Assembly (NCBI RefSeq): GCF_001618865.1
Contig: NZ_CP015136.1
Coordinates: 7,227,001 to 7,291,000, forward strand
Length of the DNA: 64,000 nucleotides
Reading direction: 5' to 3'
Source of the DNA: Luteitalea pratensis
GTDB lineage: Bacteria; Acidobacteriota; Vicinamibacteria; Vicinamibacterales; Vicinamibacteraceae
A program made the translations under genes and the position numbers. Within the stretch, counting starts at the first letter, position 1. Each line of letters opens with the position of its first letter. Below are positions 1 to 7,546 of the stretch, one piece after another. The notes beneath the pieces are model-generated. The model had not been told where the DNA came from. It saw only the letters and a program-made list of their open reading frames with translations, and made no database searches.

Positions 1-534
1 GCCGATGGCAAGGTGCTCGACTACCTGACGCAGGCACGCGCGCGGGGCGTGCTGTTCGACGTCGGCCACGGTGGCGGCAGTTTCGTCTTCCGCACAATGG
101 TGCCGGCTACGCGTGCCGGCTTCTATCCGGACACCATCTCGACGGACCTGCACACCGGCAGCATGAACGCCGGGATGACCGACATGCTGATGACGATGTC
201 GAAGTTCCTCGTCGTGGGGATGCCGTTGCAGAAGGTGGTGCAGGCGTCGACCGACACGCCCGCCAGGGTGATCAAGCGCCTGGAGCTCGGCCACTTGTCG
301 GTGGGAGCCGAAGCCGACATCGCGGTGCTGCGGGTGCTCGATGGGCGCTTCGGGTACGCCGACGGCGCCCGCGGGACGCTGGCAGGCGATCGACGGCTGG
401 CCTGCGAGATGACGCTGCGGGCCGGTCGCGTCGTCTGGGACTGGAACGCGCGATCGGGAACGGACTATCGCGAACTGCCGCCGACCTACGGCGTGCGCGA
501 CGTCGACCGCATCATCGTGCCGCCGCGCCCGTAA
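1..534 (+). CDS. amidohydrolase/deacetylase family metallohydrolase, C-terminal part
   Basis: This is the C-terminal 177 residues of a gene that starts before the window; the reading frame is open from base 1 to the TAA at 532-534. It carries late amidohydrolase-superfamily signatures: FDVGHGGGSF, then PDTISTDLH with the Asp that in this family completes the binuclear metal site, then MSKFLVVGM and the C-terminal beta-sandwich with LGHLSVGAEADIAVL. These fit the amidohydrolase/deacetylase subgroup (COG3964-like, related to dihydroorotase and D-aminoacylase) that hydrolyses C-N bonds of small acylated or cyclic substrates. The true substrate cannot be read from this part, and the N-terminal HxH metal motif is outside the window. 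It converges on the decayed gene that follows on the other strand. Confidence 0.85.
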   Translation, partial: ADGKVLDYLTQARARGVLFDVGHGGGSFVFRTMVPATRAGFYPDTISTDLHTGSMNAGMTDMLMTMSKFLVVGMPLQKVVQASTDTPARVIKRLELGHLSVGAEADIAVLRVLDGRFGYADGARGTLAGDRRLACEMTLRAGRVVWDWNARSGTDYRELPPTYGVRDVDRIIVPPRP

Positions 535-542
535 CGGGAGCG

Positions 543-568
543 GTAGGGCCGGCTCTCCGAGCCCGGCC
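543..568. repeat. palindromic repeat of the GTAGGG...CTCTCCGAG type
   Basis: The sequence GTAGGGCCGGCTC TCC GAGCCCGGCC forms a nearly perfect hairpin with a TCC loop in the short gap between two convergent genes. The same design (GTAGGG start, arms ending in CTC and GAG around TCC) recurs at 30306-30331 and 35027-35053. Its left arm matches the inverted-repeat end of the element at 44299-44509. It may act as a bidirectional terminator, but its recurrence says it belongs to a dispersed repeat family. Confidence 0.7.
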
Positions 569-578
569 GATCCAGGCC

Positions 579-1447
579 TCAGCGTGCAGCGCGACCCTGC
601 TGGAATTGGGCGAGGATCGCGCGTGTCTCGGCGATCCGTTGCACGATCCCGTCGCGCCCGCGCGAGAGCTGGTCGTTGACGGCGGTGCCGGGCGTGGCCA
701 GCTCGGTCTCGATCTCGCGGAGGTAGCTCTCGGACAACTGGAGGTATCGCTGCGCCGTCGCCGGGTTCTCGAACCCCGTGCCGTTGGCACGTACGTAGAC
801 CGGGGTCGTGTGGGCGGCCTGGGTCGGGCCGCCACGCGCTCGCGCCGGAATCCAGAGCCCATGGGCGCCGACGCGCAGATCGTGCGTCAGGCGCAGCCGC
901 TCGCTCGACTGCCCCGGCTCCTGCACCGACACCGTCTTCACGACCTCGCCGTGCACCACCAGCTCGAGGTCGCGCAACGGCACATCGGTGGCATGTCCCC
1001 TCGCCTCGACGACGACGTGCACTCGTAACCCTTCGACAACGCGATTCGGTACGTCCCCGGCGGTAGCCGCACCTCGAACGGGGCATCGACGTAGAACGCG
1101 CCATCCGGCTGGGTGGCGTAGCCGCCGGCCTGGTCGTCGTGTCCCCCCATGATGGCGAGGGCTTCCTTCGGCACGCCGAGCGCTTCTCCTGGAAGAGTCA
1201 GCGCGCCCAGCGGTGCCTTGCTGATCGGCCGCCCGTCGTCGTCAGTGATGCGGACGCGCACCGGCGTCGGCGTCGCCGAGCCACGCTCGACCACCGTGAC
1301 GCGCAGCCGGCCGTCGGTGGCTGCCGACGCCGTGTAGAAATACAGCGCCGCCAGGACCACGCCCGCCGCCATCGGCAACAGCGCGCCGGCCCGACCGCGA
1401 ACGCGTCGGCGACCAGACGGGACGGATGGAACGGAGGTATCGATCAT
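579..1447 (-). pseudogene. CehA/McbA-like metallohydrolase remnant, catalytic domain deleted and frame shifted
   Basis: Read from 1447 down, the first part has an N-terminal membrane segment (about residues 20-42) and a carboxypeptidase-regulatory-like domain that ends LPPGTYRIALSKGYE. In CehA/McbA proteins this is followed by the histidine-rich metallohydrolase domain. Here the reading frame is lost at about 1025 and, in another frame, the sequence continues directly with the C-terminal domain typical of the same family (LELVVHGEVV, AHTTPVYVRANG and a final helix), stopping at 579. The roughly 300-residue catalytic middle is therefore missing. The start at 1447 overlaps the stop of the HupE-like gene (ATGA), so the two were an operon. 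I read it as a deletion pseudogene; an assembly error could explain the frame change but not easily the missing domain. Confidence 0.75.
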
Positions 1448-2525
1448 TGCATGCGCTCCACGAACCACAGACCTGACAGTCCAAGCACTGCAGAGGACGC
1501 GTACCGCACGACCCGCGGGTGCCAGGACGATCTCGTGATGGCGATGACGAGTGGCATCGCGACGGCCACGACGGCGACTTGACCGATCTCCACGCCGACG
1601 TTGAACGCAAGCACGGCAGCGAACCACTGGCGTGCCGGCAGGTCGAGCACGTCGAGCATGCCCGCGAAGCCGAAGCCGTGAATGAGACCGAAGCCGAAGG
1701 CGGTCGGCCACCGCGACCGGTGCGGATCGCCGATCAGGTTCTCGAGCGCGACGTACGCAATCGTGACGGCAATGGCCGGCTCGACGAAGCCCGCCGGCGG
1801 ATTCACGATTCGCACCGCCGCCAGGATCAGCGTGATGCTGTGCGCGACGGTGAACGCCGAGGCGATGCCGAGCCGCGATCGCCAGGTGCCACCGGCCAGG
1901 AGCAGGCACCCGAGGAACACCAGGTGGTCGTAGCCGGCGAGGATGTGTTCGATGCCGAGCAGCAGCATCGCTCGCGTCGACCCGCCGGAGCGACACCGTC
2001 CCGCCATGACGTGCGCGGCAGTGCCTGCAAGGCATGTCGCGGCGTGGTCACGTCGAACACGAGTGGCGTAACGATGCCGTTGCGTTGGATTCGCGTGATC
2101 ACGCGGTGGGTGTCGTCGGTGAGGGCGTGGAAGGTCGCACGCACGGCGATCGCGCCGGACGAGTCGACCGACGAATACCCCAGGTCGACCTGGAGCAACC
2201 CGGACGGCAGCACGCGCGCACTCACGATGTGAGCGGCGACAGCAGCGCCGTCCTGCTCGATTACAAAATGTGCGAGGAGTGCAGCCGCCACGTCCGCGAG
2301 TCGCGACTCGTCAACAGCGCCAGTGGTCGCCATCGGCCCGTCTCCGGGCGCCATCCGACGCACGTCGTCCGGTGAAAGGAGGATCTCGCTACGCGCGCTC
2401 GGTCCGGTCAGCGTGATGCGCCAGAAGGCCACCGAGCCTGCATGCGCCGCCACGTGCGTCGCGGCGAGCAGCGCCAGCGCAGCCATGACACACGCACGCC
2501 GGATGGACGACGAGACAAGCGGCAT
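1444..2525 (-). pseudogene. HupE/UreJ-like membrane protein, frameshifted
   Basis: The gene begins at 2525 with a signal peptide (MAALALLAATHVAAHA) and a periplasmic domain running to about position 1990. The second half lies in another frame (about 2000 down to 1444) and has the HupE/UreJ_2 hallmarks: GIEHILAGYDHLVFLG, then several membrane helices with FTVAHSITL and GFGLIHGFGFAG, whose histidines are thought to bind metal. Neither frame alone covers both halves, which homologues carry as one protein, so a single-base indel near 1970-2000 is implied. Family members are proposed nickel/cobalt or other metal permeases or accessory membrane proteins. With the CehA-like remnant downstream it forms a decayed two-gene operon. 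A sequencing error is the main alternative. Confidence 0.75.
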
Positions 2526-2588
2526 CGGTCGACTTGGTGGCTGGGCCGCCCGCGAAGGCCGCCTGCCGGTGGCCAGGATGACGGCATG

Positions 2589-2697
2589 TTAGCTGACTAC
2601 GGATCGCGGAATCGGGAGTCGGAAGTCGGGAGTGGGGAGTCGGGAGTGAAGAGTTGGCAATCGGGATTCGGGATTGGCGCCCGAGTGCTGCTTGCGT
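2589..2697. repeat. intergenic short-repeat tract (GGGAGTC type)
   Basis: The gap is mostly imperfect 7-8 base units of the form CGGGAGTC/GGAAGTC/GGGAGTG followed by GGGATTC units. The same unit reappears at 56970-56995 and 62375-62400. No reading frame or promoter is evident in it. Confidence 0.7.
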
Positions 2698-3411
2698 CTA
2701 TCTCGCGCGCATGCCGAGCAACCGTACCGCGGCCTGCGCGATACCGCCGTCGTCTGCCATGAGATCGTCGATCCACGAGCGCTCGCCGGCCATGCCCGCC
2801 CAGGCGCGCTCGGTCGCGGCACGTGCTTCCAGGAGCCGGATCGGCAGCGTCGGATCGAGCTCGCGGTTTTCGGCGTCGGCAAGACGCAGCGTCGCGAGTT
2901 CGCGACGCAGCTGCTGGGGATCGACCATCGAGACCGGCGTACCGCAATGGCCGCACGCACTGGCGTCGGCCAGGCCGATCGGCGCGCCGCAATTGACGCA
3001 GTTGATCTGCTGGATGCGCGCCCGGACTTCGTCGATCTCGGCGAGCGTCAGTTCCCGCACGAGGTGCTTCTCGCGCAGGAAGTGATAGGCGGTGATGAAG
3101 CGGCCGTGACCGGAGGGACAACGCCGGTACGTGAACCTGGTGGCGCGCTGCTGGTCGTGCACTTCGAACAGCGTCTGCCGGCAGCGTGGGCACGGCGCTC
3201 GGCCCTGCACCGCCCGTGACGGCCGTAGCGTGACACGCTCGAGCAGCGCCAGGGTGGCGCCGGGCGTGAGTTGCTGACTTTCGACATCGTCGAACCACAG
3301 GCCGCCGCAGCCGTCGCACACGTCGATCTGTACGGTCCGTCCGTACCGAGCGGTGAGCCCCACCGCAGCCATCGCGTACCCGCAGCCGGGGCACAGCGCC
3401 GTCGCAGACAT
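2698..3411 (-). CDS. multi-zinc-ribbon protein
   Basis: This is a 237-residue soluble protein with at least three Cys-rich ribbons. The N-terminal CPGCGY...CDGCGGLWFDD is a TFIIB-type zinc ribbon (zf-TFIIB), CPRCRQTL begins a second, and INCVNCGAPI...CGHCGTPV is a third in the middle. The C-terminal 70 residues are helical, without recognisable motifs. The start at ATG 3411 was chosen because the first ribbon begins six residues later; longer starts upstream read through low-quality Arg-rich sequence. Such proteins are usually unassigned and may bind nucleic acid or scaffold partners. It is transcribed alone and has no clear functional neighbours. Confidence 0.7.
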   Translation of the reverse strand: MSATALCPGCGYAMAAVGLTARYGRTVQIDVCDGCGGLWFDDVESQQLTPGATLALLERVTLRPSRAVQGRAPCPRCRQTLFEVHDQQRATRFTYRRCPSGHGRFITAYHFLREKHLVRELTLAEIDEVRARIQQINCVNCGAPIGLADASACGHCGTPVSMVDPQQLRRELATLRLADAENRELDPTLPIRLLEARAATERAWAGMAGERSWIDDLMADDGGIAQAAVRLLGMRAR

Positions 3412-3539
3412 CGAAGCGGACGTCACATCCGGCCAATCGGCAGCAGGGCGCCCTTTCGGTAGGGGAACGCCATCACCGCGATCATCAGCGCGTCCGCGTC
3501 TGGCGCATAACCATCTCGGCACGGTGGTGTAGTTGTGGT

Positions 3540-3959
3540 CTAAAGCTTTCCCTGGTTGGCCTTTGCCACAAACGCCTCGAGTGTCGCGACCTGCACGTCA
3601 TCCGCTCCCACGAGACGCTTTTGTAGCGCCCCGCTAACGTACCAGTCGCGGAGCGTCCAGCCAGGCCCGCCGAGCACGAGGTAGGCTTTGCCGTAGCTGC
3701 CCTCTTTGAGGGCGTCAGCGAGGCACATCGCTTCAAAAGGGACCTTCTGCTCCGCGGTACCGCTCGCCTCCTGCCACTTCATCGAGACCAGGAGCGCCCG
3801 GTCCTGCCCTTCCCTGCTGACAACGAGATCGACCTTGTGCTTGCGTCCGCCTGGACGGCAGCCGATGCAAGTCTGCTCGGTCCAGGTGTAACCGGCCCGC
3901 CTGAGCGCGGGAAGGATCATCTCCTCGAGCACGCGGCCGGTTGTGGTCTCTCGTCCCAT
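3540..3959 (-). CDS. PD-(D/E)XK endonuclease, likely type II restriction enzyme
   Basis: This 139-residue protein starts 3 bp after the stop of a DNA adenine methylase gene on the same strand. Its core HKVDLVVSREGQ...LLVSMKWQE fits a PD-(D/E)XK nuclease: Asp in VDLVV, then a strand ending in an S-M-K-W-Q where the Lys would be the catalytic K. The following GTAEQKVPFEAMCLADAL and AYLVLGGPGW strands and helices are common in small type II endonucleases. The paired methylase supports a restriction role. The cut site is not known; because the partner resembles Dam/DpnM enzymes, GATC-type recognition is a guess. Base composition looks less GC-rich than the surrounding genes, suggesting acquisition. 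Confidence 0.75.
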   Translation of the reverse strand: MGRETTTGRVLEEMILPALRRAGYTWTEQTCIGCRPGGRKHKVDLVVSREGQDRALLVSMKWQEASGTAEQKVPFEAMCLADALKEGSYGKAYLVLGGPGWTLRDWYVSGALQKRLVGADDVQVATLEAFVAKANQGKL

Positions 3960-3962
3960 TCG

Positions 3963-4772
3963 TCAGAGATTCCTTTTAGCAAGCACTTCACGCGCCGGGG
4001 AGCGGTCTCCTGTGCAGGAGATCCGACGCGGAGCATTCAGGTAGTCGAGCTGGTAGCCGAGCTCATGGTAGAGCTCAACTATGCGCGGCGTCGCCTGGTT
4101 CACTAGGACCACGGGCCCTCGGTGACGCGCCAGACGCGTGGCGGTTCGCACCTGGTCTTCCCAGGAGAAGCCGCCTTGTGAGTAGTGCGTGAAGTCGACG
4201 TCGTAGGGTGGATCTGCGTAAACGAAATCGCCCGAGCCGAACTCGATCTTCTCGAAGTCGCCAGTCGTGAAATCCCAAGCGGCAAAGGCTGCGCGGTACG
4301 GCGAGAAGTCGCGCGTGTAGTTGATGGTCTTATACGAGCCAAATGGCACGTTGAACTCGCCCGAACGGTTAAAGCGACAGAGGCCGTTGTAGCCGGTGCG
4401 GTTCAGAAAGTAGAAGAGGCCGGCAGCTTCTTCGCTCTCACCTCCCCCATTCCGGAGCAGTTCGTTGAAACGTTCTCGGTGCTGGTAGTAGAGGGCCTCG
4501 TTGTTTTCAAGGCGAGTTCCGATCTTCAGGCCCTTCTTCAGCCAGCGGTAGAACGAGATCACGTGCGGGTTGACGTCGTTCAGTAGGGCACTGCCTGGCT
4601 GGAGACCGAGCGTGACGGCTAGCCCGCCGCAAAAGGGCTCAACGAGCCTCCGGCGAGTATGCAGGGCCCAGAGAGGCTCGAGGTAGGGCACCTGCCAACG
4701 CTTACCGCCGGCCCATTTGAGCGGGGGTTGCGGAGCGGTCTGCGGTTCGAGAGTCTTGGCATCAGCTGGCAT
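3963..4772 (-). CDS. D12-class (Dam/DpnM-like) DNA adenine-N6 methyltransferase
   Basis: This 269-residue enzyme transfers a methyl group from S-adenosylmethionine to adenine in DNA. The hallmarks are all present: KWAGGKR (residues 19-25) and VEPFCGG (44-50) for cofactor binding, NRTGYNGLCRFNRSGEFN for the target region, and the catalytic DPPY at 187-190, followed by FTHYSQGGFSWEDQ. The start at ATG 4772 places KWAGGKR close to the N terminus as usual in the family; a GTG start at 4814 is possible. It is the first gene of a two-gene restriction-modification operon, so the host would be methylated before cutting begins. It diverges from a toxin-antitoxin locus. Confidence 0.9.
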   Translation of the reverse strand: MPADAKTLEPQTAPQPPLKWAGGKRWQVPYLEPLWALHTRRRLVEPFCGGLAVTLGLQPGSALLNDVNPHVISFYRWLKKGLKIGTRLENNEALYYQHRERFNELLRNGGGESEEAAGLFYFLNRTGYNGLCRFNRSGEFNVPFGSYKTINYTRDFSPYRAAFAAWDFTTGDFEKIEFGSGDFVYADPPYDVDFTHYSQGGFSWEDQVRTATRLARHRGPVVLVNQATPRIVELYHELGYQLDYLNAPRRISCTGDRSPAREVLAKRNL

Positions 4773-4822
4773 TAGACGCTTGAAATGCTCTGTTCTGAAG
4801 CAGGTCGGATGCACCTGCGCTG

Positions 4823-4851
4823 TTGCTGAACACGTGCCACCGTGGTATGAC
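4823..4851 (+). promoter_or_regulatory. possible sigma-70-type promoter of the antitoxin gene
   Basis: TTGCTG (4823-4828) and TATGAC (4846-4851) are separated by 17 bp and lie 33 bp before the antitoxin start. The match is partial, but the gap is visibly AT-richer than most of the window. Confidence 0.35.
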
Positions 4852-4883
4852 TAGTTCATAAATAGTAGTACCGAGGCAAGCGT

Positions 4884-5150
4884 ATGAGAAGCACAAAGGT
4901 CCTCTCAATCTCCCTCCCGGAAGAGATGCTCTCTGAAGCAGAGAGTCTTGCCAAGGAGGAAAGCCGCACGATGAGCGAGCTCGTTCGCGAGGCGCTGCGC
5001 GCCTACAAGCGTGAGCGCGAGGGCTGGCGCGGGCTGCTCGATTACGGCAAGAGCAAGGGAACGGCTGTCGGCGTCAAGAGTGAGGACGATGCCGTTTCGG
5101 CTGTGCGTGAAGTTCGCCGCGGCAGGCGGCTCAAGACCACTGCCCGGTGA
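4884..5150 (+). CDS. ribbon-helix-helix (CopG-type) antitoxin
   Basis: This 88-residue protein starts with a typical ribbon-helix-helix DNA-binding fold: the strand KVLSISLPEEM, then helix SEAESLAKEESRTMSELVREALRAYKRE. The C-terminal 40 residues, with SEDDAVSAVREVRRGRR, would wrap a toxin. It overlaps the next gene, a PIN-domain toxin, by four bases (GTGA), the usual toxin-antitoxin layout. Proteins of this kind neutralise the toxin and repress the shared promoter. The toxin gene is frameshifted here, so the antitoxin may now be an orphan. Confidence 0.85.
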   Translation: MRSTKVLSISLPEEMLSEAESLAKEESRTMSELVREALRAYKREREGWRGLLDYGKSKGTAVGVKSEDDAVSAVREVRRGRRLKTTAR

Positions 5151-5570
5151 TCATCCGCGTCGTCTTTGACACAAACGTTCTCGTTTCGGCGTTCGTTTTC
5201 GGCGGCGCTCCTCAAACGCTTTTTCTTGCCGCGGGCGGCGGCGCATTCCCCCTCTACTCCTCCCCCCTTTCTGAAGAGTGAACTCTTGGAGGTGCTCGAG
5301 GAGCGTTTTGCTTGGGAAGCTGGAAGGCTGCGCGAGCTCGACAGGCGCCTGACGGCGCTCTGGACCGAGGTCGAGCCCCAGATTGAGCTGGCTGATTGCT
5401 CAGACTCTGACGACAACCGCGTCCTTGAGTGCGCGGTTACCTGCGGCGCGACGCACATCGCAACAGGCGACAACGCTCTCTTGAAGCTGGATCCGTTCCG
5501 CGGCATTCGCACCCTTCGACCTGCTGTGCTTGTTGCCGAGGGGCCGTGGCTGGATTCGGGTAACTTCTGA
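5147..5570 (+). pseudogene. PIN-domain toxin (COG1569-like), frameshifted at a C6 run
   Basis: The gene opens with GTG at 5147 and gives IIRVVFDTNVLVSAFVFGGAP, the N-terminal signature of COG1569-type PIN toxins with the first catalytic Asp. It hits TGA at 5278-5280. Removing one C from the C6 run at 5262-5267 restores a frame that continues SELLEVLEERF and ends with DDNRVLECAVTCGATHIATGDNALLKL, which holds the remaining acidic PIN residues, to the stop at 5570. So the toxin is otherwise complete but broken by one extra base. Such toxins are Mg-dependent RNases. A true inactivating mutation, slippage-based switching and a sequencing error are all possible. Confidence 0.8.
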
Positions 5571-5749
5571 CGTTTTTTGAGCGGCATATCGGGAGTCGAT
5601 GTGGCAAGCATCTGACGTGAGCCAAGCCCGTGCTCATGGAAAGTGGCTTTCGCATCAAGCATTGACTCGGTCGCGAGTGCAGGAGCACAGGGAGCAACCG
5701 GGGCGGGCAACCCAGATACAAGCTGCTGGCCCGTCTGGTACTACCGGCC
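5571..5749. other. gene-free gap between convergent genes
   Basis: This 179-bp gap holds no supported gene. It contains a short GTTTTTTGAG run just after the toxin stop and a GGCCCTACC end-motif near 5745 that resembles the edges of the dispersed GTAGGG repeats. Confidence 0.5.
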
Positions 5750-6889
5750 CTACCGTGTGAGTAGGCGCCGGGCTTCGCGCACCAGCGATTCCGCCTCGTC
5801 CGGCGACGAGGCGGTGGCGGTCAGGTGACCCATCTTCCGGCCGGGGCGTGCCTCGACTTTGCCGTACAGGTGGAGTTTCACGCCTGGCATCGCCAGGGCG
5901 GCGGCCCAGTCGGGCTCACCGCCGGCCCACACGTCGCCCAGCAGGTTGGCCATGGCCGCGGCCGGCACGCGCGCTGCGGTGGTGCCGAGGGGCAACCCGC
6001 ACACCGCGCGCAACTGCTGCTCGAACTGGCAGGTCACGTGCGCGTCGATGGTCAAATGGCCAGAGTTGTGAGGCCGGGGCGCCAGTTCGTTCACGACCAC
6101 GTCGCCGGCGTGGGTGACAAACATCTCCACGCACAGCACGCCGACGAGGTCGAGCGCCTCACAGGCGGCGCGCGCCAGCGTGACGGCCTTGCGTGCGGTC
6201 TCGGCTGGCACGCGCGCCGGCCACACCGAGACGTCCAGGATGTGGTTGCGGTGGCTGTTCTCGATGGCGCCGTAGTCGACCATCGCGCCGTCGGCGCCCC
6301 GCGCCACGACCACCGACACCTCGCACGCAAAGTCGACGACCGCTTCGAGCACGGCCGGCTGCCACCCGATCGTCGCCCACGCGGCGGCGGCCGCATCGGC
6401 GTTGGTGACTCGCACCTGTCCCTTGCCGTCATAGCCGAAACTGGCGGTCTTCAGGATCGCGGGCACGCCGACCCGCGCCAGTCCACTATCCAGTGCGGCG
6501 GCATCCTGCACGATCGCGAATGGCGCGACGGGAATCCCGGCGCCCGCCAGGAATTGCTTCTCGCGCACGCGGTGCTGCGTCACGTACAACGCGTGCCCGG
6601 ACGGACGCACGAGGGTGTCACTCCCGAGCGCGTCGACGGTACGGGACGGCACGTTCTCGAACTCGAATGTGACGGCTGACACCTGACGCGCGAAGGCGGC
6701 GACTGCCGCGAGATCGTCGTACGACGCCGTCACCTCGTGATCGGCCACCTGACCCGTCGGGGAATCCTGATCCGGCGAGAAGGTGTGCACGCGGTAGCCG
6801 AGCCGCCGCGCGGCGATCGTGAACATGCGCCCGAGCTGACCGCTGCCAAGCACACCGATGGTGGCGCCGGGAAGAATCGCCGGCGTCAC
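5750..6889 (-). CDS. purK: 5-(carboxyamino)imidazole ribonucleotide synthase
   Basis: PurK uses ATP and bicarbonate to carboxylate aminoimidazole ribonucleotide in purine synthesis. The 379-residue length is normal. It begins with the Rossmann-like [25 protein letters not shown]. It continues with the ATP-grasp core, including [17 protein letters not shown] and [19 protein letters not shown] near residues 265-285, and closes with [19 protein letters not shown]. Its ATG overlaps the stop of purE by four bases (ATGA), so the pair is translationally coupled in the order purE-purK. Confidence 0.97.
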   Translation of the reverse strand: MTPAILPGATIGVLGSGQLGRMFTIAARRLGYRVHTFSPDQDSPTGQVADHEVTASYDDLAAVAAFARQVSAVTFEFENVPSRTVDALGSDTLVRPSGHALYVTQHRVREKQFLAGAGIPVAPFAIVQDAAALDSGLARVGVPAILKTASFGYDGKGQVRVTNADAAAAAWATIGWQPAVLEAVVDFACEVSVVVARGADGAMVDYGAIENSHRNHILDVSVWPARVPAETARKAVTLARAACEALDLVGVLCVEMFVTHAGDVVVNELAPRPHNSGHLTIDAHVTCQFEQQLRAVCGLPLGTTAARVPAAAMANLLGDVWAGGEPDWAAALAMPGVKLHLYGKVEARPGRKMGHLTATASSPDEAESLVREARRLLTR

Positions 6890-7377
6890 TCGAGCGGCTC
6901 GCTGCGCACGGCCTGCTCCTGCCGCTCACGGAACGCGCGAAGCTGCTCGCGCAGTTCGGGGCGACGCACCGCGAGCATCGCCACCGCCATCAGCCCCGCG
7001 TTCCTGGCCCCAGCCGTGCCGATCGCCATCGTCGCCACCGGAACGCCACCCGGCATCTGCACGATCGACAGCAGTGAGTCGAGCCCATTGAGGGCGCGGC
7101 TCTGCACCGGAACACCGATTACGGGCAACAGCGTCTGCGACGCCACCATGCCCGGCAGGTGCGCAGCGCCACCGGCGCCGGCAATGATCACTTCGAGGCC
7201 GCGACCCTCTGCCTCGTTCGCGTACTCGCGCATCAGATCCGGCGTGCGGTGGGCGGAAACGACACGCGCTTCGAAGGCGACGCCGAACTGCTCGAGGACT
7301 TCAACAGCCTGCCGCATGGTCTCCCAGTCGGAACGGCTGCCCATGATGACGCCGACGAGCGGCTGCGTGTCTGGCAT
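6886..7377 (-). CDS. purE: 5-(carboxyamino)imidazole ribonucleotide mutase
   Basis: PurE converts N5-CAIR to CAIR, the step after PurK. The 163-residue protein shows the class I signature: [14 protein letters not shown] at the N terminus, [15 protein letters not shown] with the catalytic His, [14 protein letters not shown], and [25 protein letters not shown]. The presence of purK next to it supports the two-step bacterial route. The gene is the first of the pair; its upstream gap faces the SulP transporter gene and must hold two divergent promoters, but no convincing boxes were identified. Confidence 0.97.
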   Translation of the reverse strand: MPDTQPLVGVIMGSRSDWETMRQAVEVLEQFGVAFEARVVSAHRTPDLMREYANEAEGRGLEVIIAGAGGAAHLPGMVASQTLLPVIGVPVQSRALNGLDSLLSIVQMPGGVPVATMAIGTAGARNAGLMAVAMLAVRRPELREQLRAFRERQEQAVRSEPLE

Positions 7378-7546
7378 GGTCGTATGGGCAGTATATCGAG
7401 GGGCGACATCGCCTCATGCCTGATGCCGGATGCGTCAGGTCTCAGGTCTGAGGCGTAACGCCCGCGGCCTGCGGCCTGCAGCCTACCGCCTAAGGGCTAC
7501 GGGCCATGCCCTTACGGCTCAGAGCCGAGAGGCGGCTCGATCCACA

